Assembly (NCBI RefSeq): GCF_002860325.1
Contig: NZ_PKOJ01000007.1
Span: 186,001 to 250,000, forward strand
DNA length: 64,000 nucleotides
Direction: 5' to 3'
DNA from: Neptunicoccus cionae
Lineage (GTDB): Bacteria > Pseudomonadota > Alphaproteobacteria > Rhodobacterales > Rhodobacteraceae
In this document: in pieces, positions 25,497-35,267 of the stretch
Layout: every line of letters starts with the position of its first letter
Numbering within the stretch: the stretch's first letter is position 1
Notes under the pieces: model-generated
Told to the model about the DNA's origin: nothing
Databases searched by the model: none
What the model saw: only the letters and a program-made list of their open reading frames with translations
Position numbers and translations under genes: made by a program

Positions 25497-26734
25497 AGCA
25501 TCGCCATCAATCGTTGTTTTTCACCGGATCCGCCCGTGGACAGGGCCTCTGTCAGATCACGCAGAGCATTCAGACTATGACAGGAATGGAAACTGTCAAC
25601 ATGAGGCAAGAGCGCACGGATGCCTGCGGCTTGCGGTGAAAACCCGTCCCAGCGCATCAGCGGGTTGAGCCAGATCACCTGACGGCTGGACAGGCGCAGG
25701 CGGCGGGCCTCGCGGGACAGTTCTTCGGGGTCCTGCCGTTCCAGCCCGTCCGTCACCAGCAGCACCACCGCCCCGCGTGAAAGCACACGCCGCGACCAGT
25801 TCTTGTTAAAATCCGCAAGGGATTCCCCGATCCGCGTGCCCCCGTCCCAGTCCTTGGCCAGTTGCCCGACCGTTTTCAGTGCAGCATCCGGATCGCGCTG
25901 AGACAGGCTGCGGGTAATGTTGGTCAGACGGGTGCCGAAAGTAAAGCTGTGTACCTGCGCCCAACCCTGCCCCTTGGCCAGAGAAACCGAATGCAGAAAG
26001 TGCATGAACAATCGCGAATATGTAGACATGGAACCGGAAATATCACAGAGCGCCACGAGATCGGGGTTGCGATGCCCTTGGGTTTTGCGGGGCAGTTTCA
26101 AAACCTCCCCCCCTGTGCGCATGGCCCCGCGCAACGTGGCACGGGCATCGATGCGGCTGCCGGAATGGCTTGGCGTCAGGCGTCGACTGCGGATCGGTTT
26201 GATCGGCAGCCGCATCTGCGCAATCGCCTGTTTCGCCTCGGCCATTTCCGCGTTGCTCATCTGTTCGAAATCCATGGATTGCAGCTTTTCGTTGGCTGAG
26301 AGGCTGAATTCTGCGTCCAGTTCCACTTCCTCTCTGGCATCTTCAACATCCGGCTGTGCAGGAGGCGGTGCGCCCTCCAACATAGCCTCCGCCGCCCGTT
26401 GCTCTGCGGTTTTCGGGGCTTTGGGTGCGTTTTGTGTCTGGATCATCGGCAACATGGTCTGGATCATGGTCTCGATAAACTCGGGGTCGCGCCAGAACAT
26501 GGAAAACACCCGTTCGAACACATCAAGATGTTCGGCGCGGGACACCAGACAGGCCCGCAGTGTAAAGAAGAAATCCCGCCGTTCGCTAAAACCCGCAGCT
26601 TCCACAGCGCGGATCGCGCCCAGTGTTTGGGCTGGTCCCACCGGTACACCGGCACGGCGCAGGGTGCGCACGAAATAGATGATGTTGCGCGACAGCCGCC
26701 CCTGCGGCGGAAGGTTTCCGTTTGCGCGGTTCAT
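25493..26734 (-). CDS. coxE: VWA-domain protein CoxE
   Basis: Partner of the MoxR-type ATPase in maturation of the molybdenum active site. The C-terminal von Willebrand A domain carries the MIDAS motif DISGSMSTYSR. The N-terminal region is helical and charged. Start ATG 26734 (MNRANGNLPPQG) is chosen because it lies seven bases after the moxR stop; the longer frame would overlap moxR by 71 bases. The product has 413 residues, usual for CoxE. Confidence 0.88.
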   Translation of the reverse strand: MNRANGNLPPQGRLSRNIIYFVRTLRRAGVPVGPAQTLGAIRAVEAAGFSERRDFFFTLRACLVSRAEHLDVFERVFSMFWRDPEFIETMIQTMLPMIQTQNAPKAPKTAEQRAAEAMLEGAPPPAQPDVEDAREEVELDAEFSLSANEKLQSMDFEQMSNAEMAEAKQAIAQMRLPIKPIRSRRLTPSHSGSRIDARATLRGAMRTGGEVLKLPRKTQGHRNPDLVALCDISGSMSTYSRLFMHFLHSVSLAKGQGWAQVHSFTFGTRLTNITRSLSQRDPDAALKTVGQLAKDWDGGTRIGESLADFNKNWSRRVLSRGAVVLLVTDGLERQDPEELSREARRLRLSSRQVIWLNPLMRWDGFSPQAAGIRALLPHVDSFHSCHSLNALRDLTEALSTGGSGEKQRLMAML

Positions 26735-26741
26735 CCCCGGC

Positions 26742-27638
26742 TCATTGTGTAGACAGGCGCGCGCGGGCCGTATCAAGTATCCGCGTCGCCTCTGATCCGG
26801 CCAGTTTCGCAATATCGTCCTGATACTTCAGAACCGCCCCGAGCGTATCGGCAATCACCTCGGGCGAGAGCGCCACAGCGTCCAGCGCCACAAGGCATTT
26901 GGCCCAGTCAATGGTCTCCGCAACACCCGGATTTTTGAACAAATCCGCTTCACGCAGGGACTGGACAAAGGCCACAACCTCGCGGCTAAGGGTTTCGCTG
27001 GCTTCCGGCGCACGGGCTTGTAGGATTTCAAACTCCCGCTCGAACGACGGGTAATCCACCCAGTGATAGAGACAGCGCCGCTTCAACGCGTCATGCACTT
27101 CACGGGTACGGTTGGAGGTGAGGATCACAATCGGTGGCTCGGGCGCCTTGATGGTGCCCAGTTCGGGGATCGTCACCTGATAGTCCGAAAGCGCTTCCAG
27201 CAGAAATGCCTCGAACGGTTCGTCGGTACGGTCGATTTCATCAATCAGCAGGATCGGCGGGCCGTTTTCATGGGGCTGCATCGCTTCAAGAAGCGGTCGG
27301 CGGATCAGGTACTTGTCGCTGAACAGCGCCTCCTCCGCCAAACCGCCCTCGCCTGCGGCACGCAGGGCAATCATCTGGGCGGCGAAGTTCCATTCGTACA
27401 CTGCCGAGGCAGCGTCCAACCCTTCGTAACACTGTAAACGGATCAGATCCCGCCCCAGCGCCTTGGCCAGCGTTTTGGCCAGTTCGGTTTTCCCGACACC
27501 GGCTTCGCCTTCTAGAAAAACGGGCCGTTTCAGCGTCAGGGCCAGATATACCAGTGTGGCAAGCGACCGGTCGCAAATATAGTTTTCATCCGACAGCATT
27601 GCTTGGGTTGCGTCGATGGATTGGGGCAGTGATGGCAT
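26742..27638 (-). CDS. coxD: MoxR-family AAA+ ATPase CoxD
   Basis: AAA+ chaperone of 298 residues that in the CO dehydrogenase system is required to assemble the sulfurated metal site. Walker A is GEAGVGKTELAK (about residue 44) and Walker B is ILLIDEIDRTDE. With the VWA gene behind it this forms the typical MoxR-VWA pair. It is the first gene of the operon as read; the promoter must lie within 27639-28010. Confidence 0.9.
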   Translation of the reverse strand: MPSLPQSIDATQAMLSDENYICDRSLATLVYLALTLKRPVFLEGEAGVGKTELAKTLAKALGRDLIRLQCYEGLDAASAVYEWNFAAQMIALRAAGEGGLAEEALFSDKYLIRRPLLEAMQPHENGPPILLIDEIDRTDEPFEAFLLEALSDYQVTIPELGTIKAPEPPIVILTSNRTREVHDALKRRCLYHWVDYPSFEREFEILQARAPEASETLSREVVAFVQSLREADLFKNPGVAETIDWAKCLVALDAVALSPEVIADTLGAVLKYQDDIAKLAGSEATRILDTARARLSTQ

Positions 27639-28010
27639 TGCGATATCCTTGGTTCAGCAAAATGTAGCAGCTTCCAGCGCAAGGGAAAGAGGCCGCCTGC
27701 CTAAAGTCAGCGCACTGACCACGAGTTTACCGGCAAATCTGTTGCAAACCCGAGACTCCTGCCCAGCACCGCAGGTGTTGCGGCCTCCGGCGGGAGTATT
27801 TGGGGAACATTGAAAACAGAGACTAGTGGGTTCGTTAAACCTGGCATCCGAATTCTGCGGACCATTCGAAGGGACGAGAGGCCTTGGGACTGGTGCGGGT
27901 TTGCACTTGATCAGAGTGCGCTGTGTATCCCGCCCGGCAATCTGTTCGAATTGCCGGACGGTTAACACCATTTTCAGAGTCATACTGGCTGGCGGCCTGC
28001 CAGAGTTTGC
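27639..28010. other. Intergenic region upstream of the molybdenum hydroxylase operon
   Basis: No gene is supported here. It contains one copy of a 33-base intergenic repeat (27783-27815) and a hairpin CCGGCAAT (27934-27941) / ATTGCCGG (27950-27957) lying 54-77 bases beyond the carboxynorspermidine dehydrogenase stop, without a T-run. The promoter of coxD and its operon should be in the left part. Confidence 0.55.
27783..27815. repeat. Intergenic repeat, copy A
   Basis: Thirty-three bases identical to copy B at 30636-30668, with core CCTCCGGCGGGAGTATTT followed by GGGGAACATTGAAA. A short CCTCCGGCGGGAG hairpin is possible. It sits between two minus-strand genes. Confidence 0.8.
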
Positions 28011-29252
28011 TTATGTCTCGTTCCAGGCCCGATCCCCGTTAACATCCTTGACGCGTGTGGGCAGGCCGATTGTATCGAGCAAGGTAAACAGCGGCTTGGG
28101 ATCCAGTTCCTCTACGTTCAGCATTACGCCTTTGTCATAGGTACCATCCGCGATCAGCATGGCCATTGCCACGGGCGGGACACCTGCGGTGTAGGAAATG
28201 CCCTGACTGCCCACCTCGTTATAGGCGTCCTTGTGATCGGCCACGTTGTAAACGAAGACTTCGACCTCTTCGCCGTTTCTGGTGCCCTTCACCAGATCAC
28301 CGATGCAGGTTTTGCCAGTATAGTTAGGGGCAAGGCTGGACGGGTCCGGCAGGACGGCCTTCACTACTTTGAGCGGCACAACTTCGAGCCCTTCGGCAGT
28401 TGTCACAGGCTGTTCGGACAGAAGTCCGAGGTTCTGGAGCACCGTGAATACATTGATATAATGATCGCCGAAGCCCATCCAGAAGCGGATGTCTGCCTCC
28501 GGATAGTTCGCCGCAAGCGAGTGCACCTCGTCATGGCCCGACATATAGGCTTTCTGTTTGCCAACCACGGGCAGATCCCACTCCCGCCCCACCTCGAACA
28601 TACGGTTTTCCTGCCACGCGCCCTGTTGCCAGCTGTAAACCGTGCCGGTGAACTCGCGGAAATTGATTTCAGGATCGAAATTTGTAGAGAAATACTTGCC
28701 GTGGTTACCGGCGTTGATGTCCACGATGTCGATTGATGTCACCTTGTCCATAAATTCGTCTACCGCGAAACGGGCGAACGCATTCACCATACCGGGATCA
28801 AAACCGGCGCCCAAAATCGCCGTAACGCCTGCAGCGGCGCAATCGTCCTTGCGCTTCCATTCGTAATTGGCATACCACGGTGGGGTTTCGCAGATTTTGG
28901 CCGGATCTTCGTGAATCGCCGTGTCGATATAGGCCGCACCGGTCTGGATGCAGGCCTCCAGAACTGTCATATTCACAAACGGCGATCCCACATTGATCAC
29001 AATCTGTGCGCCGGTGTCCTTGATAAGAGCCGCCACAGCACTGGTATCCATTCCGTCAACGGCATGGGCTTTAAATACGGCGTCCTGCTTCATCGCCTTC
29101 TTGTCATGCACGGTTTTCAGGATCGCTTCACATTTCGCGATCGTCCTGCTCGCGATATGCAGATCACCCAAAACGTCGTTGTTTTGAGCACATTTATGGG
29201 CGACTACCTGTGCAACGCCACCGGCGCCGATGATGAGAACATTGCGTTTCAT
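28011..29252 (-). CDS. Carboxynorspermidine dehydrogenase (saccharopine dehydrogenase family)
   Basis: Reductively condenses aspartate semialdehyde with a diamine (putrescine or diaminopropane) to give carboxyspermidine or carboxynorspermidine. The N-terminal Rossmann motif is LIIGAGGVAQVVAHKCA, and GAGFDPGMVNAFARFAVDEF is typical of the LYS1-like clade. The product is 413 residues. It lies 29 bases after the decarboxylase gene, which completes the two-step route and supports this call over saccharopine dehydrogenase. Confidence 0.9.
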   Translation of the reverse strand: MKRNVLIIGAGGVAQVVAHKCAQNNDVLGDLHIASRTIAKCEAILKTVHDKKAMKQDAVFKAHAVDGMDTSAVAALIKDTGAQIVINVGSPFVNMTVLEACIQTGAAYIDTAIHEDPAKICETPPWYANYEWKRKDDCAAAGVTAILGAGFDPGMVNAFARFAVDEFMDKVTSIDIVDINAGNHGKYFSTNFDPEINFREFTGTVYSWQQGAWQENRMFEVGREWDLPVVGKQKAYMSGHDEVHSLAANYPEADIRFWMGFGDHYINVFTVLQNLGLLSEQPVTTAEGLEVVPLKVVKAVLPDPSSLAPNYTGKTCIGDLVKGTRNGEEVEVFVYNVADHKDAYNEVGSQGISYTAGVPPVAMAMLIADGTYDKGVMLNVEELDPKPLFTLLDTIGLPTRVKDVNGDRAWNET

Positions 29253-29281
29253 GTATCCAAGAGACCTCTTTTGACTGTGAT

Positions 29282-30418
29282 TTATGATAATGCCGCAGCA
29301 AAATCGTCGTAGTTAAAGTCCCGCACCATGCGGGTCCGACCATCCAGTTCACGGATCGCAATGCTTGGCATCTTCACCCCGTTAAACCAGTTTTTCTTGA
29401 CCATCGTGTAGCCTGCTGCATCCTGAAACGAAAGCCGGTCGCCCGCTTTTAGAGGCGCGTCGAACCGGAACTCGCCGAATATATCTCCGGCAAGGCAGGA
29501 TTTTCCGCAGATCATCCACTCCTCCTTACCACTGTCCGGCGAAATCTTTGCCGGTTCGCGGTAAATCAGCAAATCAAGCATGTGCGCCTCGATGGAGCTG
29601 TCCACGATTGCAAGGTTTTTTCCGTTGTGCATGGTATCCAGAACTGTGACCTCCAGCGTGGCAGCCCCTGTAATGGCTGCTTCGCCGGGTTCGAGATAGA
29701 CCTGAATCCCGAAGGTTTCGGCAAATGCCTTCAGCCGCGCAGCGAGACGTTCAAGGGGGTAGTCCTGCCCTGTGAAATGAATGCCGCCCCCCAGACTGAC
29801 CCATTCCATCTTGTGGATCACATTACCGAAACGGTGTTCGATCAGGGTCAGCATTTCATCAAAGCGTTCGAAACTGTCGTTTTCACAGTTGTTATGGAAC
29901 ATCAGGCCGCTGATCTGGTCCGAAACCGCTTCAATCGCGGCAGGATCGTGTTCCCCGAGCCGGCTGAAAGGGCGCGCCGGATCGGCCAGATCAAAACCGG
30001 ATGTTGAAACCCCGGGGTTGACCCGAAGGCCGCGAATGTGATCGCGCGATTTTTCACGGAATTTGGTGAGCTGTCCGATGGAATTGAAGATAATCTTGTC
30101 GGAGCATTCCAGAACCTGATCAATCTCGTGATCCGCATAGGCCACGGAATAGGCATGGGTCTCGCCCGGGAACTTTTCACGCCCCAAGCGCACTTCATAA
30201 AGGGATGAAGATGTCGAGCCGTCCATATATTCGGCCATAAAGTCGAAAACGGACCAGGTTGCAAAACACTTGAGCGCCAGCAGGCATTTGACCCCGGACT
30301 CCGCCCGCAGCCATGCGATCTTTTCAAGATTGGGAAGAAGGCGGGACTTGTCGATAAGATAATAGGGAGTTTGCACAGCAAGATCTTTCTGCGGGTCCGT
30401 AACAACGGCTTGATCCAT
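29282..30418 (-). CDS. nspC: Carboxynorspermidine decarboxylase
   Basis: PLP-dependent decarboxylase of the alanine-racemase fold that converts carboxy(nor)spermidine to (nor)spermidine. Seen are the N-terminal TPYYLIDKSRL, the PLP lysine in CLLALKCFATW, the sequence SLGGGIHFTGQDYP and the C-terminal ICGKSCLAGDIFGEF with the catalytic Cys. The 378-residue size fits NspC, being shorter than diaminopimelate or ornithine decarboxylase. It is the first gene of the two-gene polyamine operon. Confidence 0.92.
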   Translation of the reverse strand: MDQAVVTDPQKDLAVQTPYYLIDKSRLLPNLEKIAWLRAESGVKCLLALKCFATWSVFDFMAEYMDGSTSSSLYEVRLGREKFPGETHAYSVAYADHEIDQVLECSDKIIFNSIGQLTKFREKSRDHIRGLRVNPGVSTSGFDLADPARPFSRLGEHDPAAIEAVSDQISGLMFHNNCENDSFERFDEMLTLIEHRFGNVIHKMEWVSLGGGIHFTGQDYPLERLAARLKAFAETFGIQVYLEPGEAAITGAATLEVTVLDTMHNGKNLAIVDSSIEAHMLDLLIYREPAKISPDSGKEEWMICGKSCLAGDIFGEFRFDAPLKAGDRLSFQDAAGYTMVKKNWFNGVKMPSIAIRELDGRTRMVRDFNYDDFAAALS

Positions 30419-30635
30419 GGGCAGGGGAAAGACTTTGCCCCTTCGTTTTCAAGGCGCTCCATTGCATACTCTGTGCGGTTCGCACAACCACAAAGGTGAA
30501 GAAATTCCGGTTGGGCGCCGGTTGGCAAGGAAATGAACAGCAGCATTTTGCCGGTTTCCCATTCCGGCTTTTGCGGGTTAGAATTTTCGGAGGATCACAG
30601 GGCTAGGGCGCAATCGCTTAAAACTTTTCATTTCC

Positions 30636-30668
30636 GCCTCCGGCGGGAGTATTTGGGGAACATTGAAA
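30636..30668. repeat. Intergenic repeat, copy B
   Basis: Identical over 33 bases to copy A at 27783-27815. Here the flank extends the stem to CCGCC-TCC-GGCGG (30634-30646). It begins 31 bases past the hflX stop on the minus strand. Confidence 0.8.
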
Positions 30669-30698
30669 GCCTTGGCGGCACCCAAGGCTTTGATCTGT

Positions 30699-31961
30699 TC
30701 AGCTTCCGTATTTTTCAAACTGGGCAGCTTGTTTAGCGGTCCATGTTACGGTGATTTCATAGCCCTGATCCCAGAGCTCTTCCCTATCGATGACATTCTG
30801 TTCGAAAAGCCATGCGCGGCGGGCACCTTCGGAGAAGGCCAGCTTCAGGGTTTGTGTGGTTTTCGGATCGTCGAGCGCTTTGGCGACACTCTCTAACAGG
30901 GTGTCGATGCCCTGCCCTGTTACCGCCGAGAGAATTTCGATGTTGTCTGTACGCTCCGCTGTGTTGCGGGCGGTCTCATAGGCCTCTGGTGGCAGAAGGT
31001 CTACTTTGTTCCAGACCTCTATCATCGTATCACTGGCGGTTTGGCTGATCCCGAGATCCGCTAGAATATCCTTCACGTCCTCGGCCTGCGCTTCGGTTTC
31101 GGGATGGGCAATATCGCGCACGTGAAGGATCAGGTCCGCATCCAGCACTTCTTCCAGTGTGGCGCGGAAGGCGGCGACCAGTTGGGTTGGAAGTTCCGAA
31201 ATGAACCCCACCGTATCCGAAAGAATGATCTTGCGCCCCTCGGGCAGTTCGAGTTCCCGCATGGTCGGGTCAAGCGTGGCAAAGAGCATGTCTTTGGCCA
31301 TCACATCCGCGCCGGTCAGTTTGTTGAACAAGGTAGACTTGCCCGCGTTAGTATAGCCTACAAGCGCGACAATCGGATAGGGAACCTTGGCGCGGGCCGC
31401 ACGGTGCAATTCACGCGTCTTGACGACTTTAGAGAGCTGCTTCTTCAGCCGCACGATCGCATCGTCAATGGCGCGGCGGTCAGCCTCGATCTGGGTTTCC
31501 CCCGCTCCGCCGACAAAGCCCAGTCCACCGCGCTGGCGTTCAAGGTGGGTCCATGCGCGGACCAGACGGGTTTTGGAATAGCTCAGCGCAGCGAGATCAA
31601 CCTGCAAAACACCCTCACGGGTGGCTGCGCGATCCGAGAATATTTCAAGAATCAGACCAGTGCGGTCCAGTACCTTTACCTTCCAGTGCCGTTCGAGGTT
31701 GCGTTGCTGGATCGGCGTTACCGGACCGTCGATGATGACAAGTGTCACCTCTTCGGCCTTGATCCGTGCCTCAAGCTCTTCCAGTTTGCCTTTACCGAAC
31801 AGCAAACCGGCCTGCGGTTTTCGCAGGTTTACAACTTCGCCGTAAGCCACATCCAGTCGCAAGGCATGGGCCAGAGACACGGCCTCTGCCAGAGCATGCT
31901 CTGGCGCGCGGCGTGTTTCCTGATTGGCAATATCGGGGTGAAGGACGCAGGCGCGTTCCAA
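30699..31961 (-). CDS. hflX: GTPase HflX
   Basis: Ribosome-associated GTPase that splits or rescues stalled ribosomes under stress. An N-terminal HflX domain with GLLFGKGKLEEL precedes the G domain: G1 GYTNAGKSTLFNKL, G2/G3 FATLDPT and LSDTVGFISELPTQLVAAF, G4 NKVDLL. The 420-residue length is standard. It starts three bases after the hfq stop, the conserved hfq-hflX pairing. Confidence 0.95.
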   Translation of the reverse strand: MERACVLHPDIANQETRRAPEHALAEAVSLAHALRLDVAYGEVVNLRKPQAGLLFGKGKLEELEARIKAEEVTLVIIDGPVTPIQQRNLERHWKVKVLDRTGLILEIFSDRAATREGVLQVDLAALSYSKTRLVRAWTHLERQRGGLGFVGGAGETQIEADRRAIDDAIVRLKKQLSKVVKTRELHRAARAKVPYPIVALVGYTNAGKSTLFNKLTGADVMAKDMLFATLDPTMRELELPEGRKIILSDTVGFISELPTQLVAAFRATLEEVLDADLILHVRDIAHPETEAQAEDVKDILADLGISQTASDTMIEVWNKVDLLPPEAYETARNTAERTDNIEILSAVTGQGIDTLLESVAKALDDPKTTQTLKLAFSEGARRAWLFEQNVIDREELWDQGYEITVTWTAKQAAQFEKYGS

Positions 31962-31964
31962 GGA

Positions 31965-32201
31965 TCAGCTTTCCTCGCCGTCGTACAACTGCACGGCCTG
32001 CGCCGGCATGATGGTCGAAATGGCGTGTTTGTACACAAGCTGGCTCTGGCCATCACGACGCAACAAAACACAGAAGTTGTCAAACCAGGTGATCATGCCC
32101 TGAAGTTTAACTCCGTTAATCAGAAAGATCGTAACCGATACTTTCTGTTTGCGAACATTGTTGAGGAATGCGTCCTGCAGATTCTGTTTGTCGCCAGCCA
32201 T
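31965..32201 (-). CDS. hfq: RNA chaperone Hfq
   Basis: Hexameric Sm-like protein that pairs small RNAs with mRNAs. Seventy-eight residues with the Sm1 motif ([29 protein letters not shown]) and Sm2 motif [12 protein letters not shown], a slight variant of the common YKHAIST[VI]VP. The short acidic C-terminal tail (DGEES) is typical of alphaproteobacterial Hfq. The gene lies between trkH and hflX on the same strand. Confidence 0.96.
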   Translation of the reverse strand: MAGDKQNLQDAFLNNVRKQKVSVTIFLINGVKLQGMITWFDNFCVLLRRDGQSQLVYKHAISTIMPAQAVQLYDGEES

Positions 32202-32331
32202 TTTTGTCAGCTTTCAGTTTTATGCCCCGCATTGATTGGCGCGGGATATTGTTTTCGTTCCGAGGGAGACTAAGAGACAAGGGCGGGGTTTGACCAGCAG
32301 AAAATTCCGCTTTTTGGCCAGTTGTGGTAAT

Positions 32332-33837
32332 TTATCGCCAGTAGTTGGGGTTTAGAACCGCGATCACGGCCAAAGCCTCCAAACGGCCGAGAATCATGGC
32401 CACACAGAGGATCAATTTGCCTAAATCCGAGATATTGGCGTAGCCGGTAAAGCTCTCACCGGCGGCATGGGCCAGCGGTCCGGTGTTGGACATTCCCGCA
32501 GTGGCAAAAAGAAGGCTGTCAGCAAAGCTGATTCCCGTAGCCGAGAGCGCCAGTGCCACCAGCCCGAGCGAAATGACAAACAGCATCAGGAAGATCCAGG
32601 CGATTTGTGCCCCTTCCCGACGGATCAACCGGACCCTGCGGGACGAACCGGCGATGGAATTCGGATGGTTAAGCCGCTGGATTTCCCGCTGGCTGTGTTT
32701 GTAGAGCGCATAAACCCGCAGCAGCTTCACCCCGCCAGCCGTGGTGGCGATCCCTCCGCCCATGACAGAGAGGCTCATTAGGATCAGACCGGTTGTCCCC
32801 AGACCGGACCAGTTGCGCGCCCCTTCCCAAGCCGCGCTTTCAAAGCCGGTGGTTGTCAGGAAAGACATCACCATGAACATCGCTCCCCAAATTGCTGCGA
32901 TGACACTTGGCACCTCTGCCCCTGCCGAAACCTCGTAGGCTGCGGTCCAGTGGCGTAAAAACAGTAGGAACGGAATAATGATCAAACAGGCCAGCGTCAG
33001 GTTGATTTCCTTGTCGAGCTTGATGTTTTGAAGGAACTCCCGGTCGCTTGCAAAAAAGAAAGAGTGGCGGGACACGGCGAAAAACAGGAACAGGAACATC
33101 AGGACTTCCCCGACATAGCCGCTGGAGCCTCCTTTCAGTCCACCGACCGGAGAAATCCCACTGGTCGAGACAATCGACATCGCATGGGAGACGGCCACAA
33201 GGGTGCGATCGCCTGCAACCAGCAAAGCCAGCGTCAAAGCCGCCGTGATCGCAAGATAGATCGGGAAAATCTGCTCCCCGTAGCGGGTCAGGCGCTGTTT
33301 CGCATCCGCGCTTGCAATCTGGTTGCTCGATTTCTGCAAACCCTTACCGGCTGCAAATATCTCAAACCCGCCGATGTTCAGCGGCGCAAAAATGGCCATA
33401 GCCACCACAAGGATGAAGAACCCACCGATCCAGCCTGCAATCGCCCGCATCAGATGCAAGGGAGCGGGTACAATTGACGGATCGTCAAAGAGCGTCGCAC
33501 CTGTCGTGGTAAGGCTGCTCAGCATCTCGAAATAGGCCTGAAAATAGGTGATCGAGTTGACAAGATAGTTGAAAGGCAAAGCCAGCAGCGCCGGTATCAC
33601 CAGAAATGACGCGAAAACTGTCACAAGATAGTTGCGCGCTGTATTCGGCGGAGAATACCCTGACACCGCAATCCCCACGAGCGACAGCAGGACCAGCAGG
33701 AACGTGGTGTAGTAGAAAAACGTCCGCGCGACGTCCCAGTCTTCCAGCCGGATGGCAAAGGCCATCGGCAGGTACATCATCGCAACCGCAAAGCCGAGCA
33801 GCTGAACGAAAAGAGGAAGGGAGCGCAGCCAGGTCAT
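32332..33837 (-). CDS. trkH: Trk potassium uptake system membrane subunit TrkH
   Basis: Potassium-translocating membrane protein of 501 residues built from four pore-loop repeats; filter-like segments such as SLTTTGATLF, IVSTSGISPVGGLKGG, FLTTTGFESA and AGMSNTGPLAHAAGE are visible in order. It follows trkA by four bases on the minus strand, the regulator and pore being co-expressed. Confidence 0.93.
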   Translation of the reverse strand: MTWLRSLPLFVQLLGFAVAMMYLPMAFAIRLEDWDVARTFFYYTTFLLVLLSLVGIAVSGYSPPNTARNYLVTVFASFLVIPALLALPFNYLVNSITYFQAYFEMLSSLTTTGATLFDDPSIVPAPLHLMRAIAGWIGGFFILVVAMAIFAPLNIGGFEIFAAGKGLQKSSNQIASADAKQRLTRYGEQIFPIYLAITAALTLALLVAGDRTLVAVSHAMSIVSTSGISPVGGLKGGSSGYVGEVLMFLFLFFAVSRHSFFFASDREFLQNIKLDKEINLTLACLIIIPFLLFLRHWTAAYEVSAGAEVPSVIAAIWGAMFMVMSFLTTTGFESAAWEGARNWSGLGTTGLILMSLSVMGGGIATTAGGVKLLRVYALYKHSQREIQRLNHPNSIAGSSRRVRLIRREGAQIAWIFLMLFVISLGLVALALSATGISFADSLLFATAGMSNTGPLAHAAGESFTGYANISDLGKLILCVAMILGRLEALAVIAVLNPNYWR

Positions 33838-33841
33838 GGGG

Positions 33842-35218
33842 CTAGAAAAAGTCTATCTGAACTTGCAGCAGCCGTTCCACGTCTTCGATGTAGCGGGCCA
33901 GAGAGAAGATCACCACCACATCACCATCTTCAATGCGGGTGTTTCCGTCCGGCCGAATGACCTTATCCCCTTTTTTCACCGCCGCAATAATGGCCCCTTC
34001 GGGGATATTGATATCACGGATCGCACTGCCTGAGATCGGCGACGTGGACATGACCTGCGCTTCGATCACCTCGGCCTCGGCATCGCCGATGGAGTAAACC
34101 TGCCGCACGCGGCCGTGCCGGATGTGACGCAGGATAGAGGAAACAGTTGTTGCGCGTGGATGAATAAACGCATCGATATTCAGTGGACGCATCAGCGGTG
34201 CCAAACCGTTGTCGTTTACAAGGGCCACCACTTGTGGGCAGCCTTCAGCCTTGGCGCGGGTGGCGGTCAGGAGGTTGGTTTTATCATCATCTGTTACCGC
34301 CAGAAGCGCATCCGCCTTATCAAGATTCGCCTCCATCAACATATCCATATCCAGCCCGTCGCCGTGCAGGACAATGGTCCGTTCCAACGCCTCGGCGGCC
34401 CGTTCCGCAACGGGGCGGGATTTCTCGATCACCTTGGCACGTACCCGATCCGAGCGTTTTTCAAGCTCGCTCGCCACGGCAAGGCCAACGTTTCCGCCGC
34501 CAATAATGATGACCCGTTCCCGTTTCTTCGTGGCTTTGCCAAAGATTTCAAGCGCACGGCCCACGTCTTCCTTATGGGTAAAGAGATAAACCTGATCGCC
34601 GACAAACAGTTGGTCCTCTGAAGTGGCTGTAAACAGACGATTGTCACGGCGCACGCCGCAGACCAGTGCCCGCAAGGTAGAGAACAGCTCTGACAACTGG
34701 CGCAGCGGTGTGTTCACAACTGCGCAATCCTCGGCGAGCGTTATGCCAAGCATCTCGACCTCCCCCATCAGGAAAGGCTCGTTGTCGAAAGTCGAAGGCG
34801 CTGCAAGCTGTCGCAAGGCGGCGGCGGCCACTTCCTTTTCGGGCGAGATCACCACGTCGATGGGCAAGTGGTCCCGTTGGTAAAGGTCGGTATAGATCAC
34901 ATCGAGGTAGGACTGCGCCCGCAGGCGGGCAATCTTGCGCGGGATCGAAAAAACCGAATGGGCCACCTGACATGTGACCATATTCACTTCGTCCGAATGG
35001 GTCGCAGCGATGATCATATCCGCATCCCGCGCCCCAGCGCGGCGCAACACGTCCGGATAGCTGGCAAATCCGGCGATACCGGAAACGTCTAGGGAATCCG
35101 TGGCCTGATTCACCAGGCCGGGATTGTTGTCCACGATGGTAACTTCATTGTTTTCCGCAGCAAGGTGGCGGGCAATCTGCCAGCCCACCTGTCCTGCGCC
35201 ACATACGATAACCTTCAT
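33842..35218 (-). CDS. trkA: Trk potassium uptake regulator TrkA
   Basis: Cytoplasmic nucleotide-binding regulator of TrkH with two tandem RCK units. The first Rossmann motif is VCGAGQVGWQIARHLA at residue 4 onward, the second is IIGGGNVGLAVASELEKR near residue 238; each is followed by a TrkA-C segment. The length of 458 residues equals the classic two-domain TrkA. It sits between ntrX and trkH, an arrangement conserved in many Alphaproteobacteria. Confidence 0.95.
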   Translation of the reverse strand: MKVIVCGAGQVGWQIARHLAAENNEVTIVDNNPGLVNQATDSLDVSGIAGFASYPDVLRRAGARDADMIIAATHSDEVNMVTCQVAHSVFSIPRKIARLRAQSYLDVIYTDLYQRDHLPIDVVISPEKEVAAAALRQLAAPSTFDNEPFLMGEVEMLGITLAEDCAVVNTPLRQLSELFSTLRALVCGVRRDNRLFTATSEDQLFVGDQVYLFTHKEDVGRALEIFGKATKKRERVIIIGGGNVGLAVASELEKRSDRVRAKVIEKSRPVAERAAEALERTIVLHGDGLDMDMLMEANLDKADALLAVTDDDKTNLLTATRAKAEGCPQVVALVNDNGLAPLMRPLNIDAFIHPRATTVSSILRHIRHGRVRQVYSIGDAEAEVIEAQVMSTSPISGSAIRDINIPEGAIIAAVKKGDKVIRPDGNTRIEDGDVVVIFSLARYIEDVERLLQVQIDFF

Positions 35219-35267
35219 GTCAGGCTCCTGTCGCTATGGGCCTGTGCTACCAGTTTGGACGGCTGCG

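Noticed and set aside
31104-32273. Plus-strand frame of 389 codons opposite hflX and hfq
   Set aside because: It is antisense to two well-recognised genes and spans their junction, so it is a codon-bias shadow.
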